64,000 bases of DNA from Burkholderia arboris (GCF_902499125.1 NZ_CABVPX010000005.1:1-64000); one strand, 5' to 3'. Numbered from the stretch's first letter, positions 1 through 7,579 are shown. The notes: generated from the letters alone by a model not told the origin. Translations and numbers: made by a program.

Positions 1-70
1 GTAGCTCAGTTGGTAGAGCGCAACCTTGCCAAGGTTGAGGTCGCGAGTTCGAGACTCGTCTCCCGCTCCA
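1..70 (+). tRNA. tRNA-Gly (GCC), 5' end cut by window
   Basis: Identical to the complete tRNA-Gly copy at 122-197 except that the first six bases (GCGGGA) lie outside the window. The anticodon loop reads TTGCCAA (anticodon GCC), the T-arm is GAGTTCGAGACTC, and CCA is encoded at 68-70. It is the first of a Gly-Gly-Cys tRNA cluster. Confidence 0.97.
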
Positions 71-121
71 GATTTTTCTGGCAGCGTGTGGTACGGCAAA
101 GCGCTGCAGGTGCAGGACAAT

Positions 122-197
122 GCGGGAGTAGCTCAGTTGGTAGAGCGCAACCTTGCCAAGGTTGAGGTCGCGAGTTCGAGACTCGTCTCCCGCTCCA
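122..197 (+). tRNA. tRNA-Gly (GCC)
   Basis: Complete 76-base cloverleaf. The acceptor arms GCGGGAG and CTCCCGC pair, the anticodon is GCC, and CCA is genome-encoded. It is a perfect tandem duplicate of the preceding tRNA-Gly, with a spacer of about 50 bases, so the two are probably co-transcribed with tRNA-Cys. Confidence 0.98.
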
Positions 198-296
198 AGT
201 CATGGGGAAGCCAAGCTTCCCTTTTTATTTGATGGACTTCCGGTCCTCGAATAAAAATCTGTCGCTTGCCTCACGGCATCCGGACAGTCCGCTTTT

Positions 297-370
297 GGCG
301 CGATAGCAAAGCGGTTATGCAGCGGCCTGCAAAGCCGTTTAGGCCGGTTCGACTCCGGCTCGCGCCTCCA
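297..370 (+). tRNA. tRNA-Cys (GCA), prophage attachment gene
   Basis: Complete 74-base tRNA with acceptor arms GGCGCG and CGCGCC, anticodon GCA and encoded CCA. Its 3' 47 bases (from the anticodon arm to CCA) are repeated exactly at 43597-43643. The tRNA is therefore the integration target, and its present 3' half is supplied by the phage, which keeps the gene intact. Confidence 0.98.
324..370 (+). repeat. attL core (47-bp direct repeat)
   Basis: Perfect match to 43597-43643. It starts at GGCCTGCAAAGCC in the tRNA-Cys anticodon arm and ends at the encoded CCA. The flanks differ on both sides (C before the left copy, T before the right), which defines the limits of identity. Confidence 0.96.
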
Positions 371-382
371 AGTAAGAAGAGA

Positions 383-415
383 AAAAGCCCTGAGAAATCA
401 GGGCTTTTCTTTTTT
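383..415 (+). terminator. Terminator after tRNA-Cys, carried by the phage
   Basis: Perfect 11-bp stem AAAAGCCCTGA / TCAGGGCTTTT with a GAAA loop, followed by CTTTTTT. It lies just inside attL, so it is phage DNA. It replaces the host terminator that was separated from the tRNA and now sits after attR (43654-43679). Confidence 0.9.
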
Positions 416-543
416 CTGCTCCGCTTTCATCCTTGTAAGAAAGTTGCCTGGAGTGGTACAAAGTCGCCTCCAACCACTTAAGAAACACGCGTAACCACGC
501 CTAAGCCGGCTCTTTGGCCGTATAGGCGAGTTCACATCAGCGC

Positions 544-1737
544 ATGGCGACCAAGCGATTACGACCTTCCGGAACGTGGGAATACATCATCCGACGTTCA
601 AAGCTCCTCCCAAAGCCACTTTCTCTGACGTTCCAAACCGAAGAGGAGGGCGACGCGTATGTCGCTCGACTGGAGCAGCTGCTCGACGCCGGCATCGTGC
701 CCGCAGACGTCGTAGAGCAACGGGAAATGATCTCGACGACGTTGGACGCTATCCGCGAGTATTTGCGTCGTGTCTCAGTGCCCGATTCGGATGTCCAGGT
801 GCTCAACACATTGCTCGGCCGGTTGCCGACGAAAGCGCTCACCACGATCGACTACGAATGGGCCGAACGATGGGTGACGGGCATGAAGCGCGAGCATCAC
901 TTGTCGCCGTCGACGATTCGCCACAATGTTGGGGCGCTTGCCCGCTGTTTCGATTGGGTGGTCAAGTCCGGCACCCCAATGCTCGCGGTCAATCCGCTTC
1001 GATTGCTGCCGAAGCGCTACGCGACCTACACCGATGAGGATCGCGTGGCGGTCGAGGCGCAGGACGTCGCGGCGAAAGACGATGTGCATCGCGACCGACG
1101 TCCGAGCGCGGCCGAGGAGGTCGAGATCCGGCGCATCATGGCGGGTGGAAAGCCTGAGGGGCGCGAGCGAGTCTTCGAACTACCGTATCGGCCGGCGCTG
1201 GTGTTCCTGTTCGAGTTGGCGATCGAGTCTGCGATGCGGATGCGCGAGATGTATACGTTGGATATCGCGCAGTTCGACGTCGACCGCCGGACGGCCGCGC
1301 TAGAGCGGACGAAGAACGGCAGCAAGCGTTCGGTGCCGCTCACAACGGTTGCGATTGCCGCGTACGAGCGCTACGTTGCAGCCGTGACAAGTCAGGACCC
1401 GGAAATGTGCGGATTCTCGTTTGACGGTGGCCGGCTGTTTCCGTGGATCGACGACATCGAAGCCGCGATGCGTGCGAAGAATTTCCCGCTCCTCAAACGG
1501 AAGGTTCTCGAGCGCGTCACAGTGAGGCTGTCGGGCCAGTTCGGCCGCTTATTCAACGCGGCTGGATGCCCGGACCTCGTATTCCATGACCTGCGGCACG
1601 AGGCGACGTCGCGGCTGTACGAGCGGACGACATTGAGCGACATCCAAATCGCGAAGATCACGGGCCATACGGACCCGAAGGTGTTGATGCGCTACGCGAA
1701 CCTGCGAGGGAGTGATCTGGCCGAGCGGCTATGGTAG
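544..1737 (+). CDS. int: Tyrosine-family site-specific integrase
   Basis: 397-residue phage integrase that would recombine attP with the tRNA-Cys attB. The catalytic set is visible: Arg in SAMRMREM (about residue 232), Lys in ERTKNG (about 257), the H-x-L-R motif HDLRH (348-352), His of ITGH (375) and the nucleophile Tyr in MRYANL (384). Residues 60-170 fit a SAM-like core-binding domain. It sits 170 bp inside attL and points away from it. No clear Shine-Dalgarno precedes the ATG at 544, so the exact start is less certain than the identity. Confidence 0.95.
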   Translation: MATKRLRPSGTWEYIIRRSKLLPKPLSLTFQTEEEGDAYVARLEQLLDAGIVPADVVEQREMISTTLDAIREYLRRVSVPDSDVQVLNTLLGRLPTKALTTIDYEWAERWVTGMKREHHLSPSTIRHNVGALARCFDWVVKSGTPMLAVNPLRLLPKRYATYTDEDRVAVEAQDVAAKDDVHRDRRPSAAEEVEIRRIMAGGKPEGRERVFELPYRPALVFLFELAIESAMRMREMYTLDIAQFDVDRRTAALERTKNGSKRSVPLTTVAIAAYERYVAAVTSQDPEMCGFSFDGGRLFPWIDDIEAAMRAKNFPLLKRKVLERVTVRLSGQFGRLFNAAGCPDLVFHDLRHEATSRLYERTTLSDIQIAKITGHTDPKVLMRYANLRGSDLAERLW

Positions 1738-1806
1738 TTTGCAATAGAGGCGCGCCGATGTCGCCGGCGCGCCTCTATAATGTCCCCATAACTCAACTAC
1801 GGGGGC

Positions 1807-2865
1807 GTGAAAGTGGGATTCGAGTACAAGCAATTCAAACATACAAACCTTGCGGATCCGTTCTTCGATTCGCTTAAGGCGGACTACGTGGAATTCGAGG
1901 ATTGGTTCCACCGAAAGGCAGAAAACTGGGCCTACGTATTCGAACAAGACGATTCGAATTTGATTGATGGATTCCTGTATCTGAAGATCGAGGATGACCC
2001 TGTAGCAGACGTGAACCCGCAATTGCCGGCTAAGCGGCGCGTAAAAGTTGGGACATTCAAGATTAACGCGCACGGTACCAAGTTGGGCGAGCGGTTCGTC
2101 AAGAAGATCTTCGATCATGCAGTCGAAGAGGGGGCGGAAGAGCTATATGTGACCGTCTTTTCTAAGCACATTGGTTTAATTAATTTGCTCACTCGATATG
2201 GATTCGAGAAGGTTGCTGAAAAGGCGACCGCAAATGGCGTCGAGGATGTTATGACGCGCCCAATGCAATGGCGGGGCGAGGTGGATCGTGAAAAAAATTA
2301 TCCACTAATTAGGCTCGAAGGCTCGTATTATCAGGTTGGAATTTATCCGGGTTATCATACACGCTTGTTGCCTGACTCTATTTTAAATAATGAAGACGTC
2401 AGAATTGTAAAGGACGTTTCTCATACAAACAGTATCAACAAGATATATATTGCTGGAATGAAGGGGCTTATGTCGCTGCAGCCCGGTGACAAGATTGTGA
2501 TGTATCGTACTGGCGACGGCAAAGGGCCGGCGGAGTACAGGGCGGTTGCGACGTCGCTTTGCGTCGTTGAGGAAGTGCGACATATTGATTCGTTCCAGAC
2601 TGCTGATGATTTTGTGACCTATGCTCGACCGCACAGCGTTTTTCCGGACGATGAGCTGATCGGGTACTACAGAAGTAAGAAGTATCCAATTATTCTGCGT
2701 TTTACCTACAACATCGCATTGCGTCGTCGATTGACTCGGCATCATCTCATTGAAAATGTCGGGATCGATAGAAACGCATATCCGGGGTTTTTGGGGCTGA
2801 CTCGGGATCAATTTAAGCAAATTGCGATTGATGGAGGGGTTGATGAAAGTCTTATTGTCGATTAA
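1807..2865 (+). CDS. GNAT acetyltransferase fused to a PUA/EVE-like domain
   Basis: 352 residues with GTG start. Residues 1-155 look like a GNAT fold: strand KRRVKVGTFKI, then GTKLGERFVKKIFDHA as the acetyl-CoA loop and helix, then INLLTRYGFEKV, the typical GNAT C-terminal signature. Residues about 165-350 resemble a PUA/EVE-type beta barrel (IYIAGMKGLMSLQPGDKIVMY). The substrate is unknown. It overlaps the next gene, an ASCH protein, by 23 bp, so the two are translationally coupled. Base use is more A+T-rich than in the neighbouring phage genes, and the position beside the integrase is a typical cargo site. A role in defence or as a toxin is inference. Confidence 0.7.
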   Translation: MKVGFEYKQFKHTNLADPFFDSLKADYVEFEDWFHRKAENWAYVFEQDDSNLIDGFLYLKIEDDPVADVNPQLPAKRRVKVGTFKINAHGTKLGERFVKKIFDHAVEEGAEELYVTVFSKHIGLINLLTRYGFEKVAEKATANGVEDVMTRPMQWRGEVDREKNYPLIRLEGSYYQVGIYPGYHTRLLPDSILNNEDVRIVKDVSHTNSINKIYIAGMKGLMSLQPGDKIVMYRTGDGKGPAEYRAVATSLCVVEEVRHIDSFQTADDFVTYARPHSVFPDDELIGYYRSKKYPIILRFTYNIALRRRLTRHHLIENVGIDRNAYPGFLGLTRDQFKQIAIDGGVDESLIVD

Positions 2866-3226
2866 GCCGGAGTATGCAGACCGCATACTTAGTGGAGAAA
2901 AGCGATTCGAGTTTCGAAAGGCGGTTTTCAAAAATTCCGACGTAAGGACTGTTGTGATTTATGCAACTATGCCAGTTGGAAAGGTGGTCGGCGAATTCGA
3001 AATTGATTCGATCTTGAAAGAAAGCCCTAGCAAGCTTTGGCGTACGACAAGAGAGTATTCTGGAATTACGAAGGCATTTTTTGAAACATATTTCAGAGGT
3101 CGTAAGGCGGGATATGCGATCGGTGTCAAAACTGTGACTCGCTATGAGACACCTCTAGAGCTACACGCGGTAATTCCTGGCGGAGTGCCGCCACAGTCGT
3201 TTCGTTATCTGGATGCTGCGGCGTGA
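2843..3226 (+). CDS. ASCH-domain protein
   Basis: 127 residues from the ATG at 2843, which follows GGAGGGG at a suitable distance; an upstream TTG in frame is less likely. The N-terminus MKVLLSIKPEYADRILSGEK is the classic ASCH opening (LLSIKP..a..I..G.K..EfRk), and VIYATMPVGKVVGEFEI is the second conserved strand pair. ASCH domains are PUA-related RNA-binding folds. The start lies inside the end of the GNAT-PUA gene, so they form a two-gene unit. The C-terminus (VPPQSFRYL) also fits the family. The cellular role is not known. Confidence 0.8.
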   Translation: MKVLLSIKPEYADRILSGEKRFEFRKAVFKNSDVRTVVIYATMPVGKVVGEFEIDSILKESPSKLWRTTREYSGITKAFFETYFRGRKAGYAIGVKTVTRYETPLELHAVIPGGVPPQSFRYLDAAA

Positions 3227-3298
3227 GAATGGGAAGCACTCGGGCGACCGGGGTCAGGGCAGGACGGCCGCGTGCGTTGGGTTGTCGAGGCGATTCAG

Positions 3299-3311
3299 TA
3301 AAGTAGCTTTG
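3299..3311. repeat. 13-bp palindrome, copy 1 (TAAAGTAGCTTTG)
   Basis: Variant of the dispersed dyad CAAAGTNACTTTG. It ends 7 bp before the terminator at 3318-3348. Confidence 0.7.
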
Positions 3312-3317
3312 TATACC

Positions 3318-3348
3318 GGAACGCCTCGCCAAACCGGCGAGGCGTTCC
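3318..3348. terminator. Bidirectional terminator between convergent genes
   Basis: Perfect 13-bp stem GGAACGCCTCGCC / GGCGAGGCGTTCC with an AAACC loop. It separates the rightward GNAT/ASCH pair from the leftward early operon that ends at 3354. There is no strong T run, so efficiency is uncertain. Confidence 0.7.
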
Positions 3349-3353
3349 ATCAA

Positions 3354-3689
3354 TTACGCGGCGTGCGCTGGTGGTAGATCGGGAAGCCGGGGAAGTGTGC
3401 GTGCTGTACGGCCGGCTTTACGTACAGACGGCTGCTGCACTTGTCGTTGGATTGCCGCATGCACACGCCGGTCGATTTCTGACTGATCATGGTTTGAGCG
3501 ACCCTCGATTCGCTCGAGTGTCTGCTTCTGCGCTTGTTCACGTAGGAATGCGACGACATCATCTTCGAGAAAGACCCATGCGCGGCCGATGCGTGCGCCG
3601 ACGATGTCCCCTTGCTGAGCAAGTCTCATGGCGGTCGTGCGGTCGACTTTGAGGAAGTCAGCGCATTCCTGCAAATCGAAAGTTCTCAT
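3354..3689 (-). CDS. Excisionase-like helix-turn-helix protein
   Basis: 111 residues. The N-terminal 50 residues (MRTFDLQECADFLKVDRTT, then MRLAQQGDIVGARIGRAWVF) match the MerR-like winged helix of the excisionase/DNA-binding family: helix-turn-helix followed by an R-x-G-x-x-W-x-F wing. The tail is charged and probably flexible. It is the last gene of the leftward early operon and the nearest one to the integrase, where phage excisionases usually sit. A transcription-factor role is the alternative. Confidence 0.75.
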   Translation of the reverse strand: MRTFDLQECADFLKVDRTTAMRLAQQGDIVGARIGRAWVFLEDDVVAFLREQAQKQTLERIEGRSNHDQSEIDRRVHAAIQRQVQQPSVRKAGRTARTLPRLPDLPPAHAA

Positions 3690-3697
3690 CGTGTGCC

Positions 3698-4048
3698 TTA
3701 CCCCTTATTGCGAGGTTGCACTCGATCCATGCGTTCGATCTCGGCAAGGATAAGCGCGGCGGCTTTCACCAGTTCTCTACGGCGATCAGTTTCAATCCTG
3801 ACCACCCAACCGTCCGGCAAGATCGCTTGGCCAAGCGTTGCTCCATCGTTTGTCCCGTTCATCGGCCAGTTGCGCACGCCGGTTGGCATGGCAAAGTACG
3901 ACGCCATCACGGCAATCTCTTCGCACGTTTGCTCGTCGTCGTGCTCTGAAGTCCAACCTTTCACTTCAATTTGCCTGAGGCGCTCGATGAGCACGTCGCG
4001 TGCGGCGTCCGTCAGCGCATCAGCGCAGCTCATTATGTTGTTGGTCAT
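3698..4048 (-). CDS. Conserved phage protein of unknown function
   Basis: 116 residues from the ATG at 4048; a longer open frame upstream overlaps the next gene and has no coding look. The sequence contains DVLIERLRQIEVKGWTSEHDD, a pattern I recognise from small hypothetical proteins of many temperate phages, with a C-terminal helix VKAAALILAEIERMDR. No catalytic motif is visible. It is 8 bp upstream of the excisionase-like gene and in the same operon. Confidence 0.7.
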   Translation of the reverse strand: MTNNIMSCADALTDAARDVLIERLRQIEVKGWTSEHDDEQTCEEIAVMASYFAMPTGVRNWPMNGTNDGATLGQAILPDGWVVRIETDRRRELVKAAALILAEIERMDRVQPRNKG

Positions 4049-4050
4049 GG

Positions 4051-4503
4051 TTATTCCCCATTGATGGATGCGGGCAGCGCTCGGCCGAGCTGCATCAAGC
4101 CGGTTTCCAGCGTGATGCCGGCAGTTGCTGCCCAGGTGCGCGCGTCCTGCGCGGCTTTGTGGCGAGCGAACGAGCCGATCTCGTCGGCCATCATGTCCAG
4201 CAGCTCGACGTCGGCCGCGTGCGAGATCTCGGTGATCAACGCGCGGATATCGATGCGAAGGGCGTCGAGCCGCGTGAGCCTGCCTTGGCGGGCATCCGCC
4301 AAGGCTTCGTTCGTCTGGATAGGTTTGCGCCGCGCGAGCGGCGCTTCGTCCTTCTGGATTGCTTTTGCGGGTGTCAGCCCGCCGCAGGCGGACTGCATTG
4401 AAGTACCGTTGACGCTCGCCAGTTTGATAGCCGTGCGGCTCGTCGCGTTTTCCCGCTTTCGCGGCAGCGGACGTGGGGTAGAAAGGGCCGGGCGCGAGGT
4501 CAT
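4051..4503 (-). CDS. Hypothetical phage protein
   Basis: 150 residues from ATG 4503, which overlaps the stop of the ParB-like gene as ATGA; a longer start at 4530 is possible. The first 50 residues are Pro/Arg/Lys-rich and probably disordered. The rest (RLDALRIDIRALITEISHAADVELLDMMADEI) is helical. No family recognised. Its coupling to the ParB-like gene suggests shared expression from PL. Confidence 0.65.
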   Translation of the reverse strand: MTSRPALSTPRPLPRKRENATSRTAIKLASVNGTSMQSACGGLTPAKAIQKDEAPLARRKPIQTNEALADARQGRLTRLDALRIDIRALITEISHAADVELLDMMADEIGSFARHKAAQDARTWAATAGITLETGLMQLGRALPASINGE

Positions 4504-6017
4504 TTCGCGCCTCCTGTCGGGAACGGCCACGCGGCCGCGGGGTCAAGACCCGGCTTTGCCTTCTGAGCCGGGAATGCGGCGTTGAGCAGCGACTGATTCG
4601 ACGCGATTCGCCGCTTATGTTCGATGGCCGTCAACACTTCCGACAAATCAGGGCGATCCCCCTTGGCGGTTGCTGCTGAGAATTCGGTGGTCATATCAGG
4701 GTCCGGCATGCCGATGATCTCGTCAGCCCACGCGAGAATCCGCTTGAATGCGGCTTGCTCCGACTTCGTCCGCCCATGAACGGGCGACTTGATCGTGTCG
4801 ATGAGCCGCGCAGCGCCTGAGCGAATAGCCTGAACGCGTGTCCAGACTGCGCGCGTCTGCGGAGACACCTTCAATGGATCACTCGCGAAGCTGGTGCCGG
4901 TGTTGTATTCGATCGCGTAAATCCAAGCTCCGGGAGACGGTTGCGCGATGCGAATGTGTGCGAGCGGCCCCTTGATCCGATCGGTTCGCTCAGGACCACG
5001 CAGCGTCTCGACCGGCTCACAGCCACCGTTCTCGTCCGGTTCCGTGACAGGCCAAAATCTTCCGGTGGGTTTTGTGTCGAGCAGGTCGGTAAGCGGCGTC
5101 AGCGCTGAGTGAACGGCATCGATTGTCGCGGGTGCCAGTTTCCCGAAGCCATCGTCGTGCAACACCGCCTGCAGAGCTTGCAAAAGTTGCTTTGCGCGCG
5201 GCTCGGTAATCTTGGTGGGCGCGGTCGATCGTGCTGACGTTCGCGCTGGAGCTGGTGCCTCGACAGGCGCGTGCTCTACCGGTGACGACTTAGGCGCCGC
5301 GTCGAGGTGCTTCTTCGTCACGCGTGCCTTGCCAGACGCTGCTGCCTTTGCCGCACCTTTCTGCAGGCGGTCTAGCGCCTTATCGGCCCCGTGTTCGCGG
5401 ATCTGTTCGATCGCGAGCGTGCCGGCGACTGCGCCGTCTCGAACCATCTGATGCAGTTCGAGCGGGGCGCGTTCGAGTAGGCCGACGTCGCGGATCGTTT
5501 GGTCGGTGACATTCAGGCGCTCGCAGATGGCAGCAAGCGTCATGCCATGAATGTCGCGTAGCTCGGCGACAACGCCGGCCAGCTCAAGCGGCGACGATCG
5601 TTTGCTGTCGTTGCTGAGATAGCCGTCGATCACCATTTCGGCGCGGTTGACCGTTTTGGCGTCACGGACGACAACCGGGATCTTGCCGATGTCCTTGCCG
5701 GCTTCGATTGCTTTGCCGGCCGCAAGGTAGCGGTGCTGCCCCTTGTACACGTACAGCAGATCCTTCCCGTCGACCTTTCGCGCGTAGCAATGGAGGGGTG
5801 AACCCTTGTCATACCCGTTCACCATGATGAGGGCAGTGAGGTGCGTCACCCATTCGGGATCAACCGGTCGGATGTTGTCGGACGGATCGTAGTGAAGTTG
5901 ACCGTAGGGGACCATCCACAGGTCCGCAGACGTTGCGCCTGCAGCGGCTGCTGCGGCTTTGATGTTCCCGGTCGGGATCGGCGCAGTCAGGTTGAGCTGT
6001 TGCGTGCGCTCGTCCAT
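4500..6017 (-). CDS. ParB/RepB/Spo0J-family DNA-binding protein
   Basis: 505 residues. Residues 35-130 are a ParB N-terminal domain with the CTP-binding motif YKGQHRYLAA (G-x-H-R at 93-96) and the strand IPVVVRDA. A helix-turn-helix (AAICERLNVTDQTIRDVGLL) follows at about 155-178. The C-terminal half is variable and contains a Pro/Ala linker. ParB proteins bind palindromic parS sites and slide as CTP clamps. No ParA gene is visible in the window, so plasmid-style partition is unlikely, and regulation or DNA organisation is possible. Copy 2 of the dispersed palindrome lies inside the gene. Confidence 0.88.
   Translation of the reverse strand: MDERTQQLNLTAPIPTGNIKAAAAAAGATSADLWMVPYGQLHYDPSDNIRPVDPEWVTHLTALIMVNGYDKGSPLHCYARKVDGKDLLYVYKGQHRYLAAGKAIEAGKDIGKIPVVVRDAKTVNRAEMVIDGYLSNDSKRSSPLELAGVVAELRDIHGMTLAAICERLNVTDQTIRDVGLLERAPLELHQMVRDGAVAGTLAIEQIREHGADKALDRLQKGAAKAAASGKARVTKKHLDAAPKSSPVEHAPVEAPAPARTSARSTAPTKITEPRAKQLLQALQAVLHDDGFGKLAPATIDAVHSALTPLTDLLDTKPTGRFWPVTEPDENGGCEPVETLRGPERTDRIKGPLAHIRIAQPSPGAWIYAIEYNTGTSFASDPLKVSPQTRAVWTRVQAIRSGAARLIDTIKSPVHGRTKSEQAAFKRILAWADEIIGMPDPDMTTEFSAATAKGDRPDLSEVLTAIEHKRRIASNQSLLNAAFPAQKAKPGLDPAAAWPFPTGGAK
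5182..5194. repeat. 13-bp palindrome, copy 2 (AAAAGTTGCTTTG)
   Basis: Variant of CAAAGTNACTTTG inside the ParB-like gene. Confidence 0.6.
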
Positions 6018-6379
6018 TACGCAACCTCCTGCGTTACCGCCGTTCGAGCCTTGCCGGGCTTCTTCGCTTTGCTGATCGCGTCCGATGCCACCTTGCCCGC
6101 CGCGCGCTTCGCGTCGCGCAGGCGCTTGATCGCGCTGGCGCAGTCGCCTTCGCTTGGGGTCGAGATCTGCGTGCCTGCGATCTCGGCACCGTCGAGGATC
6201 ATGTAAAGCGTGTGGAGGCTGTCGGCCAGCGGCCGGCGGCCTACAACGTACTTGCCGATGAGGATCGGCGTCGTCGGGCGCTTCGCATTGCGGTCGTATC
6301 GCGCAACGCTGCGCAGTGACAGGGTGTCTCGACGTTCAATATCGAAGAGGGGTTCGGCTTTGACTTTGATTCGCGGCAT
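6017..6379 (-). CDS. Hypothetical phage protein
   Basis: 120 residues from ATG 6379, preceded by GGAG at six bases; an in-frame ATG at 6391 lacks such a site. The protein is basic, with TPILIGKYVVGRRPLADSL and an Ala/Lys-rich C-terminal helix. No family recognised. It ends in contact with the ParB-like start (the TAA at 6019-6017 shares a base with the ATG at 6017), so it is an operon partner. Confidence 0.65.
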   Translation of the reverse strand: MPRIKVKAEPLFDIERRDTLSLRSVARYDRNAKRPTTPILIGKYVVGRRPLADSLHTLYMILDGAEIAGTQISTPSEGDCASAIKRLRDAKRAAGKVASDAISKAKKPGKARTAVTQEVA

Positions 6380-6394
6380 GGTGGTCTCCATGAC

Positions 6395-6415
6395 GCCGGG
6401 GGCGCTCGCCCCGGC
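6395..6415. other. GC hairpin before the 120-residue gene
   Basis: Inverted repeat GCCGGGGGCG / CGCCCCGGC in the leader between the 72-residue and 120-residue genes. No T run, so it may be an RNA processing or stability element rather than a terminator. Confidence 0.4.
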
Positions 6416-6429
6416 AGGATCAGGGCGGT

Positions 6430-6648
6430 TTAGACGGTGATTTGGGAGGTGGTCGTCGGTGCGACGATCGGGTCGTCTTGGAAGATGTTGACGGCAACGA
6501 ACAGCAGGCAGGCAACGATCGTCCATCGAAAGACCTTGGACTTTTCAAAGTTGCTTTGGCGTGCGGGTTCGGACGGCATGATGCGGGGCGATTGTTCTTC
6601 GCGGAGCCAGTCGTGACGGGCTTGCGCGTTCAAATCGGTCAACTTCAT
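6430..6648 (-). CDS. Small single-span membrane protein, first gene of PL operon
   Basis: 72 residues from ATG 6648, preceded by GGAG; 12 extra upstream residues are possible but lie too close to the promoter. One hydrophobic segment (WTIVACLLFVAVNIF, residues 43-57) predicts a single membrane span with a short tail. It is the first gene after the predicted PL promoter, so it would be made early after induction. The function is unknown. Confidence 0.6.
   Translation of the reverse strand: MKLTDLNAQARHDWLREEQSPRIMPSEPARQSNFEKSKVFRWTIVACLLFVAVNIFQDDPIVAPTTTSQITV
6546..6558. repeat. 13-bp palindrome, copy 3 (CAAAGTTGCTTTG)
   Basis: One mismatch from a perfect dyad. It lies inside the 72-residue gene. 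Confidence 0.65.
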
Positions 6649-6687
6649 GGTTGTTCTCCGGTTAAGCGTCGGGCGACGCGACAACCG

Positions 6688-6708
6688 AATTAAACATCAT
6701 GTTTAATT
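6688..6708. promoter_or_regulatory. Operator OL1 within PL
   Basis: Perfect palindrome: 9-bp arms AATTAAACA and TGTTTAATT around TCA. It covers the -10 box of PL and shares its core with the OR sites 0.85 kb away. Confidence 0.8.
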
Positions 6709-6717
6709 GAAGGGCAA
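6689..6717 (-). promoter_or_regulatory. Predicted early leftward promoter PL
   Basis: On the minus strand, TTGCCC (6717-6712), a 17-bp spacer, then TTTAAT (6694-6689). Both boxes lie within or beside operator dyads. It would drive the 72-residue gene, the ParB-like gene and the excisionase-like gene. Confidence 0.65.
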
Positions 6718-6728
6718 ACATTTTGTTT
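6716..6728. promoter_or_regulatory. Operator OL2
   Basis: Perfect dyad AAACA-TTT-TGTTT, centred 24 bp from OL1 and overlapping the -35 side of PL. Confidence 0.65.
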
Positions 6729-6736
6729 ACTCTGGC

Positions 6737-6985
6737 CTACCCAGCGGATTCGAGATATGTGTCAAGGACGTGCGCAGCCATGTCGTGACACCACGACAAG
6801 ACTGCGAGCAAGTGCTGGGGATTGAGGCGGGGAGGGGGGGTGACGATCTTGCCGTAGGTGGTTACGGCAAAACGAATGTCGGTACTGAAATCGTGGTCGT
6901 CAGTAACGTGCCGTTTAGCACGTGTGGATCGGAATGCTTCGAGGTCTACGACGTTACTTGGTCGATCTCCGCTTCGGCGTTTCAT
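6737..6985 (-). CDS. Hypothetical protein in the rex-like position
   Basis: 82 residues, helical and polar, with PQHLLAVLSWCHDMAAHVLDTYL at the C-terminus. It overlaps the end of the repressor gene by 32 bp and lies between repressor and PL. Like rexAB in lambda, it would therefore be co-expressed with the repressor in the lysogen. No family recognised; an exclusion function is only suggested by position. Confidence 0.6.
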   Translation of the reverse strand: MKRRSGDRPSNVVDLEAFRSTRAKRHVTDDHDFSTDIRFAVTTYGKIVTPPPRLNPQHLLAVLSWCHDMAAHVLDTYLESAG

Positions 6986-7496
6986 TGGTGCTGGTTTCCC
7001 CGGAACGCACGGATGCTCTTACGGCAGCGCGTGAGTGTTTAGCGAATGACGCCGCCGAAGATTGCGATATTCCCGCTTCCAGCATTCCTTCCAAAGCACT
7101 GATTAACCGTTCTGAGACCAAGCCGTTCGATGCCGCGTCAGTCAGCGCGGAAGCGAGTCGCCGCGCCCGTGTTTCTACATCGGGCTGCGCTACGGACGGT
7201 GTCTTGGTATGGCGCTCGTCATGATGGCCGGAGGCGATGTTACTTGAATGTAATGTTTCTTTCGTCGAGCCTTCATCGGCCATGCGGCCGTCGCCCGTTT
7301 TGAGCCAGTCAGCGCGGCAACCGATCACCGATGCGGCATGAATCATGCCGGCAGCCGACATCCCGCGACGTTCCCAGTTGTTAAGTAGTTGGGGCGACTC
7401 GTTGAGCAGGCGAGCAACGTTTGCGGGGCCTTCAACGTCTTGAAGGTCCTTTGCCGCTCGATACAGCCGCTCAATGGTTTCGTGCAGTTTCCTCAT
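6954..7496 (-). CDS. CI-like phage repressor
   Basis: 180 residues from ATG 7496. The N-terminal 70 residues form a CI/Cro-type helix-turn-helix (GPANVARLLNESPQLLNNWERRG, then MSAAGMIHAASVIGCRADWLKTG), ending in the D-W-L-x-T-G motif usual in these repressors. There is no LexA-type autocleavage (Ser/Lys peptidase) domain. The C-terminus is Ser/Ala-rich, so release of repression may be different from that of lambda. It is divergent from the Cro-like gene, and operators with a common TTAAAC/GTTTAA dyad lie on both sides of it. Confidence 0.85.
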   Translation of the reverse strand: MRKLHETIERLYRAAKDLQDVEGPANVARLLNESPQLLNNWERRGMSAAGMIHAASVIGCRADWLKTGDGRMADEGSTKETLHSSNIASGHHDERHTKTPSVAQPDVETRARRLASALTDAASNGLVSERLISALEGMLEAGISQSSAASFAKHSRAAVRASVRSGETSTNETPKRRSTK

Positions 7497-7517
7497 GCGA
7501 CAAATAGTCGGCGAAGT

Positions 7518-7530
7518 AAACGTGGCGTTG
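7518..7530. promoter_or_regulatory. Operator OR1 (repressor-proximal)
   Basis: AAACG-TGG-CGTTG, an imperfect copy of the operator dyad, 22 bp from the repressor start codon. Confidence 0.5.
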
Positions 7531-7532
7531 TT

Positions 7533-7545
7533 AAACGGTGCGTTT
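7533..7545. promoter_or_regulatory. Operator OR2
   Basis: Perfect dyad AAACG-GTG-CGTTT, centred 15 bp from OR1 and overlapping the -35 region of the predicted PR. Confidence 0.65.
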
Positions 7546-7572
7546 GCAAATCGTATAAACATAGTGTTTAAT
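7544..7572 (+). promoter_or_regulatory. Predicted early rightward promoter PR
   Basis: TTGCAA (7544-7549), a 17-bp spacer, then TTTAAT (7567-7572), the same -10 hexamer as in PL. The transcript would start at about 7579-7580, at the Cro ATG itself. An alternative -10 is TATAAA at 7554-7559. Confidence 0.6.
7556..7570. promoter_or_regulatory. Operator OR3 (Cro-proximal)
   Basis: Perfect dyad TAAACA-TAG-TGTTTA overlapping the PR -10 box. Confidence 0.75.
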
Positions 7573-7579
7573 TCGGGGG

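Noticed and set aside
4049..4546. Upstream extension of the 116-residue leftward gene
   Set aside because: Arg/Pro-rich translation antiparallel to coding style; ATG 4048 begins the family-like sequence.
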